A stretch of 64,000 nucleotides of DNA from Thalassobellus citreus (lineage in GTDB: Bacteria > Bacteroidota > Bacteroidia > Flavobacteriales > Flavobacteriaceae): assembly GCF_044385915.1 (NCBI RefSeq), contig NZ_JBISCC010000120.1, positions 124,001 through 188,000 of the forward strand. The letters run 5' to 3'. The notes beneath the pieces are model-generated. The model was not told the DNA's origin and searched no databases. It worked only from the letters and a program-made list of their open reading frames with translations. The position numbers and the translations under genes are program-made. The stretch's first letter is position 1. Each line of letters begins with the position of its first letter. Below are positions 27,146 to 35,096 of this stretch, piece by piece.

Positions 27146-27766
27146 CTAAGTTAAACTAGCAAAAACAAATTTCATTTCGGTTGCTATTTGTAAACTTCTT
27201 TTTAAATATGTTTCTGTTTGCTGTGGTGTACCATCAGATTTTTTAGGATCTTCATAAGTTATTGCTATACGTTTATCGCATCCAAAAACCATAGGGCAGC
27301 CTTGATCTGCTGAAGAACAAGTCATAATTGCTGCAAATTCTGAAGCAGGATTAAAATCATCACTAAATTGCTTAGAAAATGCGATAACAGCAGGTTCGTT
27401 TTCAGAAAACTTAATACTATAAACAGGATTTTCTTCTTCGGATAGTTTAGAAATTTTAAATCCTTGATTTGTTAAAGTCTCTCCTACTTTTGGAAACATG
27501 GCGGTTGCTTCTGTACCTCCAGAATAACAAGATACATTATTAATATTAAAATAAGCAGCCATAGTTTGTGCCCAAATTTGAGATAGATGACTACGGCGTG
27601 AATTATGCGTGCAAATAAAATTTAAGCGAATAGGTTGCTTTGCTTCAAGCTTATCTTTTAAATAATCAATTAAACCTTGAAGGGTTTCTTGTCTTTCCTC
27701 AGAAATTTCATTTATTTCTAGTGAATCTATACTATTAGAAATTTCAGCAAATAATGTTTTATTCAT
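27146..27766 (-). CDS. arsC: Arsenate reductase, thioredoxin-coupled type
   Basis: Reduces arsenate to arsenite with electrons from thioredoxin, in the cytoplasm. Starting at the ATG at 27766 (an in-frame TTG upstream overlaps the previous gene) it has 206 residues. The low-molecular-weight phosphatase loop CTHNSRRS has the nucleophile C52 and R58 (C-x5-R). The redox pair of this class is present as C150 and C157 in CSSADQGC, the same spacing as the Cys82/Cys89 pair of plasmid pI258 ArsC. An extra N-terminal helical segment of about 45 residues precedes the fold. It is the last gene of an ArsR-DUF6428-ArsC operon, 11 bases after DUF6428. Confidence 0.88.
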   Translation of the reverse strand: MNKTLFAEISNSIDSLEINEISEERQETLQGLIDYLKDKLEAKQPIRLNFICTHNSRRSHLSQIWAQTMAAYFNINNVSCYSGGTEATAMFPKVGETLTNQGFKISKLSEEENPVYSIKFSENEPAVIAFSKQFSDDFNPASEFAAIMTCSSADQGCPMVFGCDKRIAITYEDPKKSDGTPQQTETYLKRSLQIATEMKFVFASLT

Positions 27767-27777
27767 ATCATCTATAA

Positions 27778-28272
27778 TTAACAGCAATTTCCATCAGGTG
27801 AACAACAAGGTTCGTTACTTGAAACCGTTTCTTCTACCTCTGGAACACCACATATCTCTTTGGCTTTACAATCTGTTTTTTCAACGGCTAATTTAACTAT
27901 TAAATTATTGCCTCGTATATCAAAATCGTTAACAAATAACTGTGCCGTATGAAATGTTGCATTGCTATATTCAAATTTCACCTCAGCATCTAAAACATAA
28001 GGTTTCATTTTACCAACTTTTTTAAGAATAGCTAATGCTTTGTAAACTGTCATGTATTCTGTTTTTCCTAATTCACTAGGACTTTCCCAAAGTTGAATAA
28101 TAGTTTCTTTCCATGCATCTGTTTGCGAACCACAATCAACAGAATCTATTGTTAAATGTTTCACTTCAGTAATATGATAATTAGCTCCAACTAATAAATT
28201 AGGAGCGTATTCAAACAATAAAGATTTGTCTTTATTATCTTCTAGTGCTTTAAATAATTCTTGTGTTTTCAT
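27778..28272 (-). CDS. DUF6428 family protein of the arsenic operon
   Basis: A 164-residue soluble protein with no signal or membrane segment. The N-terminal part (LLFEYAPNLLVGANYHITEVKHLTID, about residues 18-43) and the conserved W of TIQLWESP place it, from memory, in DUF6428, a family seen beside arsR and arsC in flavobacteria. The last third has cysteines in DCKAKEICGVP and a tail ending CCSPDGNCC. Clustered vicinal thiols in an arsenic operon suggest arsenite or metal binding, for example as a chaperone or sink; this is inference, since no function is established. It is translated between ArsR and ArsC. Confidence 0.75.
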   Translation of the reverse strand: MKTQELFKALEDNKDKSLLFEYAPNLLVGANYHITEVKHLTIDSVDCGSQTDAWKETIIQLWESPSELGKTEYMTVYKALAILKKVGKMKPYVLDAEVKFEYSNATFHTAQLFVNDFDIRGNNLIVKLAVEKTDCKAKEICGVPEVEETVSSNEPCCSPDGNCC

Positions 28273-28288
28273 AATTAAGTAATTTTAT

Positions 28289-28306
28289 TTTCCTCAAAAG
28301 AGGAAA
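28289..28306. other. Intercistronic hairpin in the arsenic operon
   Basis: TTTCCTC and GAGGAAA form a perfect 7-bp stem with an AAAA loop (plus-strand reading), 17 bases upstream of the DUF6428 start. On the minus-strand mRNA it is not followed by a U tract, so it looks like a processing or translation-control hairpin rather than a terminator. Confidence 0.35.
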
Positions 28307-28337
28307 TTTTTTCTTTATTTTATTTTCAATTTAAAAG

Positions 28338-28361
28338 ATTTCTGTCTTCGCAGGAATGACA
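28338..28361. repeat. Small dispersed palindrome, type A
   Basis: GATTTCTGTCTTCGCAGGAATGAC: imperfect palindrome of the pattern ATTcCTG-N5-CAGGAAT followed by GACA. Related copies are at 32796-32820 and 35097-35121, all intergenic. Confidence 0.55.
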
Positions 28362-28367
28362 AAAAGT

Positions 28368-28691
28368 TTAACAACAGTTAGATTTAGTTGTATTAAAAAA
28401 CATGTTTAATTGATTCTGGAGTTCTATCCATCGTTCTACATTAATACAATAGCACATGCTTTTCCCTTCTACTTCTCCTTTAAGCAAACCAATACTTTTT
28501 AATTCTTTTAAATGTTGCGAAATCGTAGCTTGTGCTAAACCAATTTCCTCAACTAAATCATTACAAATACAAGTATTTTGACTACTTATATATTGAAGAA
28601 TGGCAACACGTGCTGGATGACCTAGTACTTTAAAAAACTGTGCTAGATCATTTTGATTTTCGGTAAACATATCCGTTTTAGTAATTCCCAT
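28368..28691 (-). CDS. arsR: ArsR-family metalloregulator
   Basis: A winged-helix repressor expected to leave its operator on binding arsenite. The open frame extends to 28835, but that would run through a terminator and into the neighbour; ATG at 28691 gives 107 residues beginning MGITKTDMF. The fold is clear: FFKVLGHPARVAILQYI, recognition helix QATISQHLKELKSIGLL, wing GEVEGKSMCYCI. A C-x-C (TCICNDLVE) lies at the start of the helix where E. coli ArsR carries CVCDLC, and the protein ends in CC; both could bind As(III). A perfect palindrome ATATTGCAATAT lies 16 bases upstream of the start. It leads the operon arsR-DUF6428-arsC. Confidence 0.9.
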   Translation of the reverse strand: MGITKTDMFTENQNDLAQFFKVLGHPARVAILQYISSQNTCICNDLVEEIGLAQATISQHLKELKSIGLLKGEVEGKSMCYCINVERWIELQNQLNMFFNTTKSNCC

Positions 28692-28706
28692 ATCTTTGTT
28701 ATTTAT

Positions 28707-28718
28707 ATATTGCAATAT
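28707..28718 (-). promoter_or_regulatory. Palindromic operator candidate of arsR
   Basis: ATATTGCAATAT is a perfect 12-bp palindrome 16 bases upstream of the arsR ATG, the position expected for an autoregulatory ArsR site. Confidence 0.4.
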
Positions 28719-28737
28719 TACGATGTTAATTTTAAAT

Positions 28738-28771
28738 AAAAAAGTCAAAACGTATTTTTTTGACTTTTTTA
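28738..28771 (-). terminator. Terminator after the TM2 gene
   Basis: AAAAAGTCAAAA and TTTTGACTTTTTT form a 12-bp stem around a short loop, 15 bases beyond the TM2 stop. Confidence 0.8.
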
Positions 28772-28785
28772 AAATATCTATATAA

Positions 28786-29238
28786 TTAGAACCAAGGTTT
28801 TTTTCCAGCTTGGTATGTGTTATAAAACTCTTCATCAGATTTGGTTAAGTACATAATACCTTCTATTAAACCAATAATACCAGTTAACCCAGCACCTAAA
28901 CCACAAGTTATAAAACCAAGAACAAATGTTACTATTAATAATATAATTCCTTCTTTATTATATCCTAAAATAAACTTATGCACACCTAAAGGCCCTAATA
29001 ATATAGCTAAAACTCCAGCTAATACCTTTTTGTTTTCACCAGTTGCTTTACCAAAGGTTTCTTTAGCACTTTCTGCAAATTCTGAAGCTGTTTCTTTAGC
29101 ATCCTCAGCAAATTCTTTAGCTTTTTCCTTTGCATCTTCTGCAAATTCTCCTGCTTTATCGGCTGCTTTTTTAGCGCCATCTTTTGCGTCTCCCAACATA
29201 TCGTTTAGGTCGTCGCTTAAATTTTTTTCATCAGACAT
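28786..29238 (-). CDS. TM2-domain protein with N-terminal 11-residue repeats
   Basis: A 150-residue protein of two parts. Residues about 12-60 consist of alanine- and charge-rich 11-residue repeats (AGEFAEDAKEK, AKEFAEDAKET, ASEFAESAKET), a pattern typical of LEA-like amphipathic helices. Residues about 70-135 form a TM2 domain: two membrane helices joined by a short turn, with the conserved GPLGVHKFILG and GIIGLIEGI. The C-terminus is YNTYQAGKKPWF. Function is unknown; the helix could lie on the membrane surface or pack against the envelope, possibly under stress. It has its own terminator and lies between the arsenic operon and the TauE gene. Confidence 0.8.
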   Translation of the reverse strand: MSDEKNLSDDLNDMLGDAKDGAKKAADKAGEFAEDAKEKAKEFAEDAKETASEFAESAKETFGKATGENKKVLAGVLAILLGPLGVHKFILGYNKEGIILLIVTFVLGFITCGLGAGLTGIIGLIEGIMYLTKSDEEFYNTYQAGKKPWF

Positions 29239-29330
29239 AATTATAAAATAATTTTGATTAGGATATAAAGTTAATAAAAATAAACCTATTTTAATTTATG
29301 ACACACAAATAGAGAAAACGTTACATAAAT

Positions 29331-30146
29331 TTAAAATTTATCTGAAAAACATAATAAACCACCAATAGCAGTAACAATTAATATAAAACGTCTATAATTT
29401 ACATTGGAAATAAGTTTAACAATATAAACCCCAAAGAAAAAACCAATTATAACCGGTGGAATTAAAACAGAGTTTAAAACCAAAGTTTCTATAGTAATAG
29501 TTTTCCAAACAAAAATATGAACAGGTAATTTAAAAACATTTATGATGAAAAATAACCAAGCTGCTGTTCCTATAAACTCATTCTTTGGGAAGCGCATAGC
29601 AAGAAAATATATATTAGAAATAGGTCCAGCCAAATTACCTATCATAGTTGTAAAACCGGCCAAAAATCCAGTTACACTTGAAAACAATTTATTTGTTGGT
29701 ACTTTGTTAGATTTTCTACTTTCTGAATAAAACATGATTAATACTGACACAATAATAATGATTGCCATAAGTCTTTTAAACAAGATCTCTGAAATATCAT
29801 TTCCTACCCAAACACCAACCAAAACACCAACAATCATCCAAGGAATTAATTTTTTAATTATATCCCACTGTGCATGCCTATTATAATAAATAACCGCAAA
29901 AACATCAGCACATATAAGCATAGGTAACAATATTCCTGTAGATGCTTTTTCACCAAACACAAAGGCTAGAATAACCACAATAATAATACCTATGCCTTTA
30001 ATTCCAGATCTAGATAAACCTAATAAAAAAAAGGCTAATCCTATAAAGACCCATTGTAAAAGAGACAAATTTTGTGATTGAAGAATTTCTAAATAAGACA
30101 ATAGGCTACGTTTTGTTAAAAAAAACAACTTAACTTCAAGTTGCAA
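29331..30146 (-). CDS. Sulfite exporter TauE/SafE family permease
   Basis: About 271 residues, with seven to eight hydrophobic segments and the TauE/SafE look: FFLLGLSRSGIKGIG near the N-terminus, GFLAGFTTMIGNLAGPISNIYFLA in the middle (second half-repeat) and GVYIVKLISNVNYRRFILIV at the end. Members move organosulfur compounds, sulfite or other small anions; the substrate cannot be told. The start is uncertain: no ATG exists between the upstream stop and the first helix, and the listed start is TTG at 30146. Another TTG inside the first 35 residues is possible. The gene overlaps no neighbour. Confidence 0.8.
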   Translation of the reverse strand: MQLEVKLFFLTKRSLLSYLEILQSQNLSLLQWVFIGLAFFLLGLSRSGIKGIGIIIVVILAFVFGEKASTGILLPMLICADVFAVIYYNRHAQWDIIKKLIPWMIVGVLVGVWVGNDISEILFKRLMAIIIIVSVLIMFYSESRKSNKVPTNKLFSSVTGFLAGFTTMIGNLAGPISNIYFLAMRFPKNEFIGTAAWLFFIINVFKLPVHIFVWKTITIETLVLNSVLIPPVIIGFFFGVYIVKLISNVNYRRFILIVTAIGGLLCFSDKF

Positions 30147-30166
30147 AATTTCAATTTAAAATACTA

Positions 30167-30631
30167 TTATTTTTTACTTTGATTAAAATTAGCTTCATAA
30201 AGTGTTATCCAATCTTTTACTGTCATTTTAGAAACTAATTCTCCAATTAATTCAAAAGGAATGGCTTCCATTTTTTTAAACCGAATGCAACTTTTACCCA
30301 TATCTAGCTTGTATTTGCTATGTTTAGGATACTCGTTTACAAACCATGTATACAATTCTGGATTTGCATAAATACCCATATGATAAAAATTTATAGAGTT
30401 TTTTTGTGATGCAAAACTCATAAAAGGTAATGGTTCTGTTGGTTTGCAATGATAACCAGCTGGATATATTGAATGAGGCACAAAATACCCAATCATGCCA
30501 TATTGTATGCCTTCTTCAAATCCGTTAGGTAAATTTTCATTTACAACTAAACGCAGTTTATTTAAAATAGATTGACGCGTTTCTGGTACTTGACTTATAT
30601 AATCTTCTGGTGATTTAGCTTTATATTGCAT
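30167..30631 (-). CDS. DUF1801 (YdhG-like) domain protein
   Basis: A 154-residue soluble protein with the DUF1801 pattern: YISQVPETRQSILNKLRLVVNENLP at the N-terminus, EGIQYGMIGYFVP in the middle, ASQKNSINFYHMGI, and MGKSCIRFKKMEAIPFELIG near the end. The fold is related to iron chaperone frataxin-like proteins, and its exact role is not settled. It is 73 bases downstream of an AraC/GyrI-like regulator on the same strand, which may be a functional pair. Confidence 0.8.
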   Translation of the reverse strand: MQYKAKSPEDYISQVPETRQSILNKLRLVVNENLPNGFEEGIQYGMIGYFVPHSIYPAGYHCKPTEPLPFMSFASQKNSINFYHMGIYANPELYTWFVNEYPKHSKYKLDMGKSCIRFKKMEAIPFELIGELVSKMTVKDWITLYEANFNQSKK

Positions 30632-30704
30632 GACTGAAATTATTTACGTTGAAGAATTCCTGAATTTAAAGATATAAAAATTAAAACTAGAATGTTTCTA
30701 TTCT

Positions 30705-31628
30705 TTATTCAATAGGAATATAAAAATCTACTATGCATATATTTTTTGGATGCGTTCTAAAATCGTTATGATATATTTCGAAAGGATTTTGTGATGCTTT
30801 TTTATAGCCATTCTCATTCATCCAAATAAAAAGACTACTCCATGATGTTTCAAAATTATTTGGTGTTATCTCAAAACGCGCGACAATACACTTCCCTTTT
30901 TTAATGGTTTCTAATATAATTTCTCCCTCATTATTAAAAAGCTCGTTTGTTAGTAAACCAATACTCATTCGCACTTTATTTGATGCTGTAATTTTAAAGC
31001 TATCATGAAAAATTCTAACCAATTTAGCTTCAGGATTATTCATAAACCCTTTAGGAATGGCCCATTTTTTTAATCTTTCAAAAGTATGTTCAATACCATC
31101 AACGCCTATTTGAGTAATACTTACTAATTTTAGTTCCGGCGTTTCTTTAATCTCAATTTTTGCATTCATTTCTATCCATTGTTTTAGATTATTAATGTTG
31201 CAAATGTATTTTTCGAAAACTAAGTTTTCTTGTCCGTTCTTGCTTTCAACTTGACGTATCTTGCTAAATTTACTTGGGCTTTGTTTTCTAAATTCACTTG
31301 GAGATACGCCATAAAACTTTTTAAATGCTCTTGTAAATGATGTGTTACTTGTAAAACCATATTGTAAAGACAATTCTGAAATTGACACGTCTTTTTTTCG
31401 TATTAAAACAGAAGCTGTTTTTTCAAGGCGTATTCTAGTTATGTATGAATTTAAAGTTTCATTTGTAATGGCTTTAAATATTCTATGAAAATGAAAAGGA
31501 GAAAATAAAGCTACTTTGGAAACCTTATCTAATGTTAAATTAGAATCAAGATTAGCATCAATAAACTTTAAAGCTTTATTTATTCTGAAAATATAATCGG
31601 GTTGTATATCATTTTCTGAATTACTCAT
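30705..31628 (-). CDS. AraC-family regulator with GyrI-like effector domain
   Basis: A 307-residue transcription factor in the Rob/SoxS-GyrI arrangement. An N-terminal AraC DNA-binding domain covers about residues 12-115, with two helix-turn-helix units: DKVSKVALFSPFHFHRIF and ISELSLQYGFTSNTSFTRAF, then FYGVSPSEFR. The C-terminal 155 residues form a GyrI-like small-molecule domain (EIKETPELKLVSI, then FEIYHNDFRTHP). Such proteins sense hydrophobic or cationic compounds. Its target genes are unknown; the DUF1801 gene downstream is a candidate. Confidence 0.87.
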   Translation of the reverse strand: MSNSENDIQPDYIFRINKALKFIDANLDSNLTLDKVSKVALFSPFHFHRIFKAITNETLNSYITRIRLEKTASVLIRKKDVSISELSLQYGFTSNTSFTRAFKKFYGVSPSEFRKQSPSKFSKIRQVESKNGQENLVFEKYICNINNLKQWIEMNAKIEIKETPELKLVSITQIGVDGIEHTFERLKKWAIPKGFMNNPEAKLVRIFHDSFKITASNKVRMSIGLLTNELFNNEGEIILETIKKGKCIVARFEITPNNFETSWSSLFIWMNENGYKKASQNPFEIYHNDFRTHPKNICIVDFYIPIE

Positions 31629-31636
31629 TTAATAAA

Positions 31637-32572
31637 CTAACAAAATTTATCTTTAATTTTATCGACAATCGTTTGAGCGAGTTTCTCCTTACTTTCTATT
31701 GTCCATCCTGCTACATGAGGAGATAGTAATACGTTTTCAGAATCTATTAAATATTGAAAAGCCTCAGGCATTTTATCTGTAAACAAGTTTTCAAACGATG
31801 CTTTTTCATATTCTAAAACATCGAGTCCTGCTCCTAATATTTTTCCTGTTTTTAATGCTGACACCAAATCTGATGTTACAACACTTTTACCACGTGCTGT
31901 ATTTATGAACCAAAACGGTTTTTTAAAAGCATTGATAAAATCGGAATTTATCATTCCTAAAGTGAGCGGTGTTTGTGGCGTATGTAAACTAAGAACATCT
32001 ACCTTTTCTTGAAACTCTTGCAAGGTAACTTGCTTCGCATTTTCGTTACTAACGCCTGTTTTAATATCATAACACAGTACCTGTACATCAAACCCTCGTA
32101 GCTTTTTTGCAAAGGCATTTCCCATATTGCCATAGCCAATAAGTCCAACGGTTTTTCCATCTAACTCAAAACCTCGATTGTCTTCGCGTAGCCATTTACC
32201 TTGTCTTACCTCGGCATCAGCTTTATTAAGTTTGTTAAACAAAGATAAAAGCATACCTAAAGCATGCTCGCCAACAGCATTTCGGTTGCCTTCGGGAGCT
32301 GCGATTAAGGTGATGCTTTTTGTTTCGGCATAATCGCAATCTATATTTTCTAATCCTGCACCAACACGACCAATAAATTTCAGGTTTTTTGCGGCATCTA
32401 AAAATTGTTTATCTATGGTAAATCGGCTTCTTAAAACAATGCCATCGTAATCTTGAATTTTAGCTTCAATGTATTCTTTTGAAGATGTATAATCTTCGTG
32501 GTTGGTAAATCCTAAATCGTTTAGTTGATTTATTAATAGTTCGTGATTGGTATCGAGGTGAAGGATTTTCAT
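31637..32572 (-). CDS. D-isomer specific 2-hydroxyacid dehydrogenase
   Basis: A 311-residue NAD(P)-dependent dehydrogenase. The Rossmann motif GLIGYGNMGNAFAKKL (about residues 142-157) is followed by the signature with catalytic arginine in INTARGKSVV, the glutamate in GLDVLEYE and the histidine in LLSPHVAGWT. The N-terminal substrate domain has VGAGLENID. It resembles phosphoglycerate dehydrogenase-type members but lacks the ACT domain of long SerA forms, so serine synthesis is possible, not certain. It ends 8 bases before the AraC gene. Confidence 0.87.
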   Translation of the reverse strand: MKILHLDTNHELLINQLNDLGFTNHEDYTSSKEYIEAKIQDYDGIVLRSRFTIDKQFLDAAKNLKFIGRVGAGLENIDCDYAETKSITLIAAPEGNRNAVGEHALGMLLSLFNKLNKADAEVRQGKWLREDNRGFELDGKTVGLIGYGNMGNAFAKKLRGFDVQVLCYDIKTGVSNENAKQVTLQEFQEKVDVLSLHTPQTPLTLGMINSDFINAFKKPFWFINTARGKSVVTSDLVSALKTGKILGAGLDVLEYEKASFENLFTDKMPEAFQYLIDSENVLLSPHVAGWTIESKEKLAQTIVDKIKDKFC

Positions 32573-32744
32573 TTGAAAAAATTAAGGTTCAAATTTACGA
32601 AGTTTTGCGTTAGCGATTGCAGTGGCATCCTTTTTAAAAAATGATAAAACTGATTTTAATGAAGCGATAGATTTAACAGGTAACAGATAACTTAGTAATT
32701 AGCTAGAACCTTTTTAAAAAGATATAACGGAAAGCGCGACCTGT

Positions 32745-32763
32745 TCCTGAACTAAATTCAGGA
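32745..32763. repeat. Small dispersed palindrome, type B
   Basis: TCCTGAA-CTAAA-TTCAGGA: same 7-base arms and 5-base loop as the copy at 714-732. Confidence 0.6.
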
Positions 32764-32795
32764 TAAAGGGAACGCCCGAAATAAAAAATTATTTA

Positions 32796-32820
32796 GATTC
32801 CCGTTTTCACGAGAATGTCA
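32796..32820. repeat. Small dispersed palindrome, type A
   Basis: GATTCCCGTTTTCACGAGAATGTCA pattern: imperfect palindrome matching the copies at 28338-28361 and 35097-35121 in arms, loop position and the trailing TGaCA. Confidence 0.5.
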
Positions 32821-32867
32821 ATTTCTAAGGAAACCCCAAGACAAATCTTAGGGAGATTCTTTTCGAT

Positions 32868-34241
32868 TTAAATTCCTAAAATAAGTTTGGCAATCATGAA
32901 ATAGATTAAAATGCCAAAAATATCGTTACTTGTTGTAATAAATGGTCCTGTTGCAATTGCTGGATCTATACCTCGCTTATCTAGAAATAAAGGTACAAAT
33001 GTCCCAATTAATCCTGCTACAATAATAACTACAACAAGTGATACCGAAATGGCAAGCGCTAAATTAAAATCAGATTGCGTAATCCATACGAAAAGGAATA
33101 AAAAAACAGCTAATATTAAACCGTTTAATGCAGCTAAAAGCATTTCTTTAATTAGTCGGCTATTAATACTTCCTTTAACATCGTCGTTAGCAAGACCTTG
33201 TACAATTATAGCACTTGATTGCACGCCAACATTACCTGCCATTGCTGCTATTAAAGGTGTGAAAAAGAAAAGTTTAAAAGCACCTCCCTTAAATGATTCT
33301 TCGAAACCGCCCATAATTAAAAAAGCTCCTATACCTCCAATAAGTCCTAAAAAGAGCCATGGAATTCTTGCTCTTGTAAGTTCCCAAATACTATCATCGG
33401 CCTCTACATCTTGTGTAATACCTGCTGCTAATTGATAATCTTTTTCGGCTTCTTCTTTCATGACATCTACAATGTCATCAATAGTAATGCGCCCTAACAG
33501 TTTATGGTTATCATCAACTACAGGAATGGCTTCTAAATCGTATTTTTGCATGACTCTAGCAACATCTTCAACATCATCATGTACATTAACATAGTCTACA
33601 TTTACTTTAACTAGATCAGCTATTTTTCGGTCACTTTTAGCAACAATTAAATCTTTTAAAGACAGTCTACCAATAAGTTTTTCTTGCTTATTTACTACAT
33701 AAATGGAGTGTACGCGTGTTACTTCTTCGGCTTGACCGCGAATTCTTCGCATACAACCAGCAACCGTCCATGTTTCGTAAACTTTAACAAGCTCTTTTGC
33801 CATAAGCCCACCCGCAGTATCTTCATCATAGGCAAGAAGTTCTGTAATTTCTTCTTTATGCTCTTCGTCTTCAATATGAGAAATAACTTCTTGTTGGCGT
33901 TCCTCTGATAATTCGGCAATAATATCGGCAGCATCATCGGTATCTAACTCTTCAACTTCTTCGGCTATTTCTTTTGATGATAGATTTTTTAAAACTTTTT
34001 CTCGATTGTCTTCATCGAGTTCCATTAAAATATCTGCAGTTGTTTCAGAATCTAGAAGCTTAATAACATACATAGCCTGTTCTAGATTTAATTCATCTAA
34101 AATTTCGGCAATATCGGCGTAATGAAACTCATCTAATAAGGTTCGAAGTTCTTTATCGCTTTTATTTTCGATAAGTAACTCAACTTGCTCAATAAGTTCA
34201 TCGGTTAACTGAAATTGTATGTTTTCGTTTTCTTCTAACAA
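32868..34241 (-). CDS. mgtE: Magnesium transporter MgtE
   Basis: A Mg2+ channel of the inner membrane gated by cytoplasmic Mg2+. The 457-residue protein follows the MgtE plan: an N-terminal acidic helical MgtE_N domain (LRTLLDEFHYADIAEIL to DEEHKEEITELL), two CBS domains around residues 135-260 (MAKELVKVYETWTV; LEAIPVVDDNHKLLGRITIDDIVD), then five membrane helices beginning near residue 290. PLIAAMAGNVGVQSSAI contains the conserved motif of the pore helix, and TGPFITTSNDIFGILIYF the last pore segment with the conserved N and D. It starts 21 bases after rsmA, so it is probably co-transcribed with it. Confidence 0.95.
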   Translation of the reverse strand: MLEENENIQFQLTDELIEQVELLIENKSDKELRTLLDEFHYADIAEILDELNLEQAMYVIKLLDSETTADILMELDEDNREKVLKNLSSKEIAEEVEELDTDDAADIIAELSEERQQEVISHIEDEEHKEEITELLAYDEDTAGGLMAKELVKVYETWTVAGCMRRIRGQAEEVTRVHSIYVVNKQEKLIGRLSLKDLIVAKSDRKIADLVKVNVDYVNVHDDVEDVARVMQKYDLEAIPVVDDNHKLLGRITIDDIVDVMKEEAEKDYQLAAGITQDVEADDSIWELTRARIPWLFLGLIGGIGAFLIMGGFEESFKGGAFKLFFFTPLIAAMAGNVGVQSSAIIVQGLANDDVKGSINSRLIKEMLLAALNGLILAVFLFLFVWITQSDFNLALAISVSLVVVIIVAGLIGTFVPLFLDKRGIDPAIATGPFITTSNDIFGILIYFMIAKLILGI

Positions 34242-34262
34242 ATGGAAAAAATTTAAAAAATT

Positions 34263-35054
34263 CTAAACGTCTTTTTCAATTAATTGGGTAAGTTCTATAA
34301 ACTGTTGCACATTTAATTGTTCTGGACGTTTCCCAAAGATACTATCTTCTCTTAAACTATCGCTTAAATTCAATGTTTTTAAACTGTTACGAATGGTTTT
34401 TCGACGTTGCTGAAAGGCTGTTTTTACAACTTTAAAAAACAACTTTTCATCACATGGTAATGAATAATCTTCTTTTCTAGTAAGTCTTAAAACACCAGAT
34501 TCTACTTTTGGTGGCGGATTAAAAACATTTGGTGGTACAGTAAATAAATACTCGGCATCATAAAATGCTTGTACTAATACCGATAAAATACCATATACTT
34601 TACTACCTTCTTTCGAGCAAATACGTTGTGCAACTTCTTTTTGAAACATTCCAGAGAATTCTGGAATTTGATTACGCATTTCCAATGTTTTAAAAACAAT
34701 TTGTGTTGAAATATTATATGGAAAATTGCCTATTATTGCAAAAGGTTCTTCTTTAAAAACTTCGTTTAAATCGTATTTTAAAAAATCTTTTTCTATAATT
34801 CTAGACGCCAGATTTAAGTAATTGGCTTGTAAATATTCTACCGATTCGGTATCTATTTCAATAACATAGGTTGTGATGTCTTTTTTAAGTAAATACTTAG
34901 TAAGAACACCCATTCCTGGACCAATTTCTAAAACATTTTTATAGTTTTTTAAAGCTAGTGTATCGGCAATTTGTTGCGCTACAGATTCATCATTTAGAAA
35001 GTGTTGCCCTAAATGTTTCTTTGCTTTAACTTGATTTTGGTTGTTATATGCCAC
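34263..35054 (-). CDS. rsmA: 16S rRNA (adenine-1518/1519 dimethyl) transferase
   Basis: RsmA (KsgA) dimethylates two adenines near the 3' end of 16S rRNA late in 30S assembly. The 263-residue protein has AKKHLGQHFLND (about residues 10-21), SAM-binding LEIGPGMGVLTKYLL (about 42-56), and the catalytic IGNFPYNIS (about 117-125), matching the N-[LF]-P-[YF] motif. The best start is a GTG at 35054, not ATG: the reading frame, its distance from a -7 element and the family N-terminus all agree. It leads an rsmA-mgtE operon. Confidence 0.95.
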   Translation of the reverse strand: MAYNNQNQVKAKKHLGQHFLNDESVAQQIADTLALKNYKNVLEIGPGMGVLTKYLLKKDITTYVIEIDTESVEYLQANYLNLASRIIEKDFLKYDLNEVFKEEPFAIIGNFPYNISTQIVFKTLEMRNQIPEFSGMFQKEVAQRICSKEGSKVYGILSVLVQAFYDAEYLFTVPPNVFNPPPKVESGVLRLTRKEDYSLPCDEKLFFKVVKTAFQQRRKTIRNSLKTLNLSDSLREDSIFGKRPEQLNVQQFIELTQLIEKDV

Positions 35055-35076
35055 GAATTTACGGATGTTTGAAATG

Positions 35077-35084
35077 CAAAAGTA
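35077..35084 (-). promoter_or_regulatory. -7 promoter element of rsmA
   Basis: TACTTTTG on the minus strand fits TAnnTTTG exactly, 22 bases before the GTG start. A type A palindrome lies immediately upstream of it. Confidence 0.45.
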
Positions 35085-35096
35085 ATCTATTAAATG

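Larger units (their letters stand above)
32573..32867. other. Repeat-bearing intergenic gap between the dehydrogenase and mgtE
   Basis: No gene is visible in this 295-base gap. It contains two palindromic repeat elements (32745-32763 and 32796-32820) and slightly GC-richer sequence (GCGCGACC, GAACGCCCG) than its surroundings. Confidence 0.5.

Noticed and set aside
28692..28835. 48-codon N-terminal extension of ArsR
   Set aside because: It would be read through the TM2 terminator and overlap the TM2 gene; ArsR proteins begin near the internal ATG.
28841..29251. 136-codon open frame antisense to the TM2 gene
   Set aside because: Its repeats (SANS, FASS) are the mirror of the alanine-rich 11-residue repeats; the TM2 frame has clear domain motifs.
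32911..33435. 174-codon open frame antisense to mgtE
   Set aside because: It lies wholly inside the mgtE membrane domain on the other strand; its composition is what antisense of hydrophobic codons gives, and mgtE is certain.
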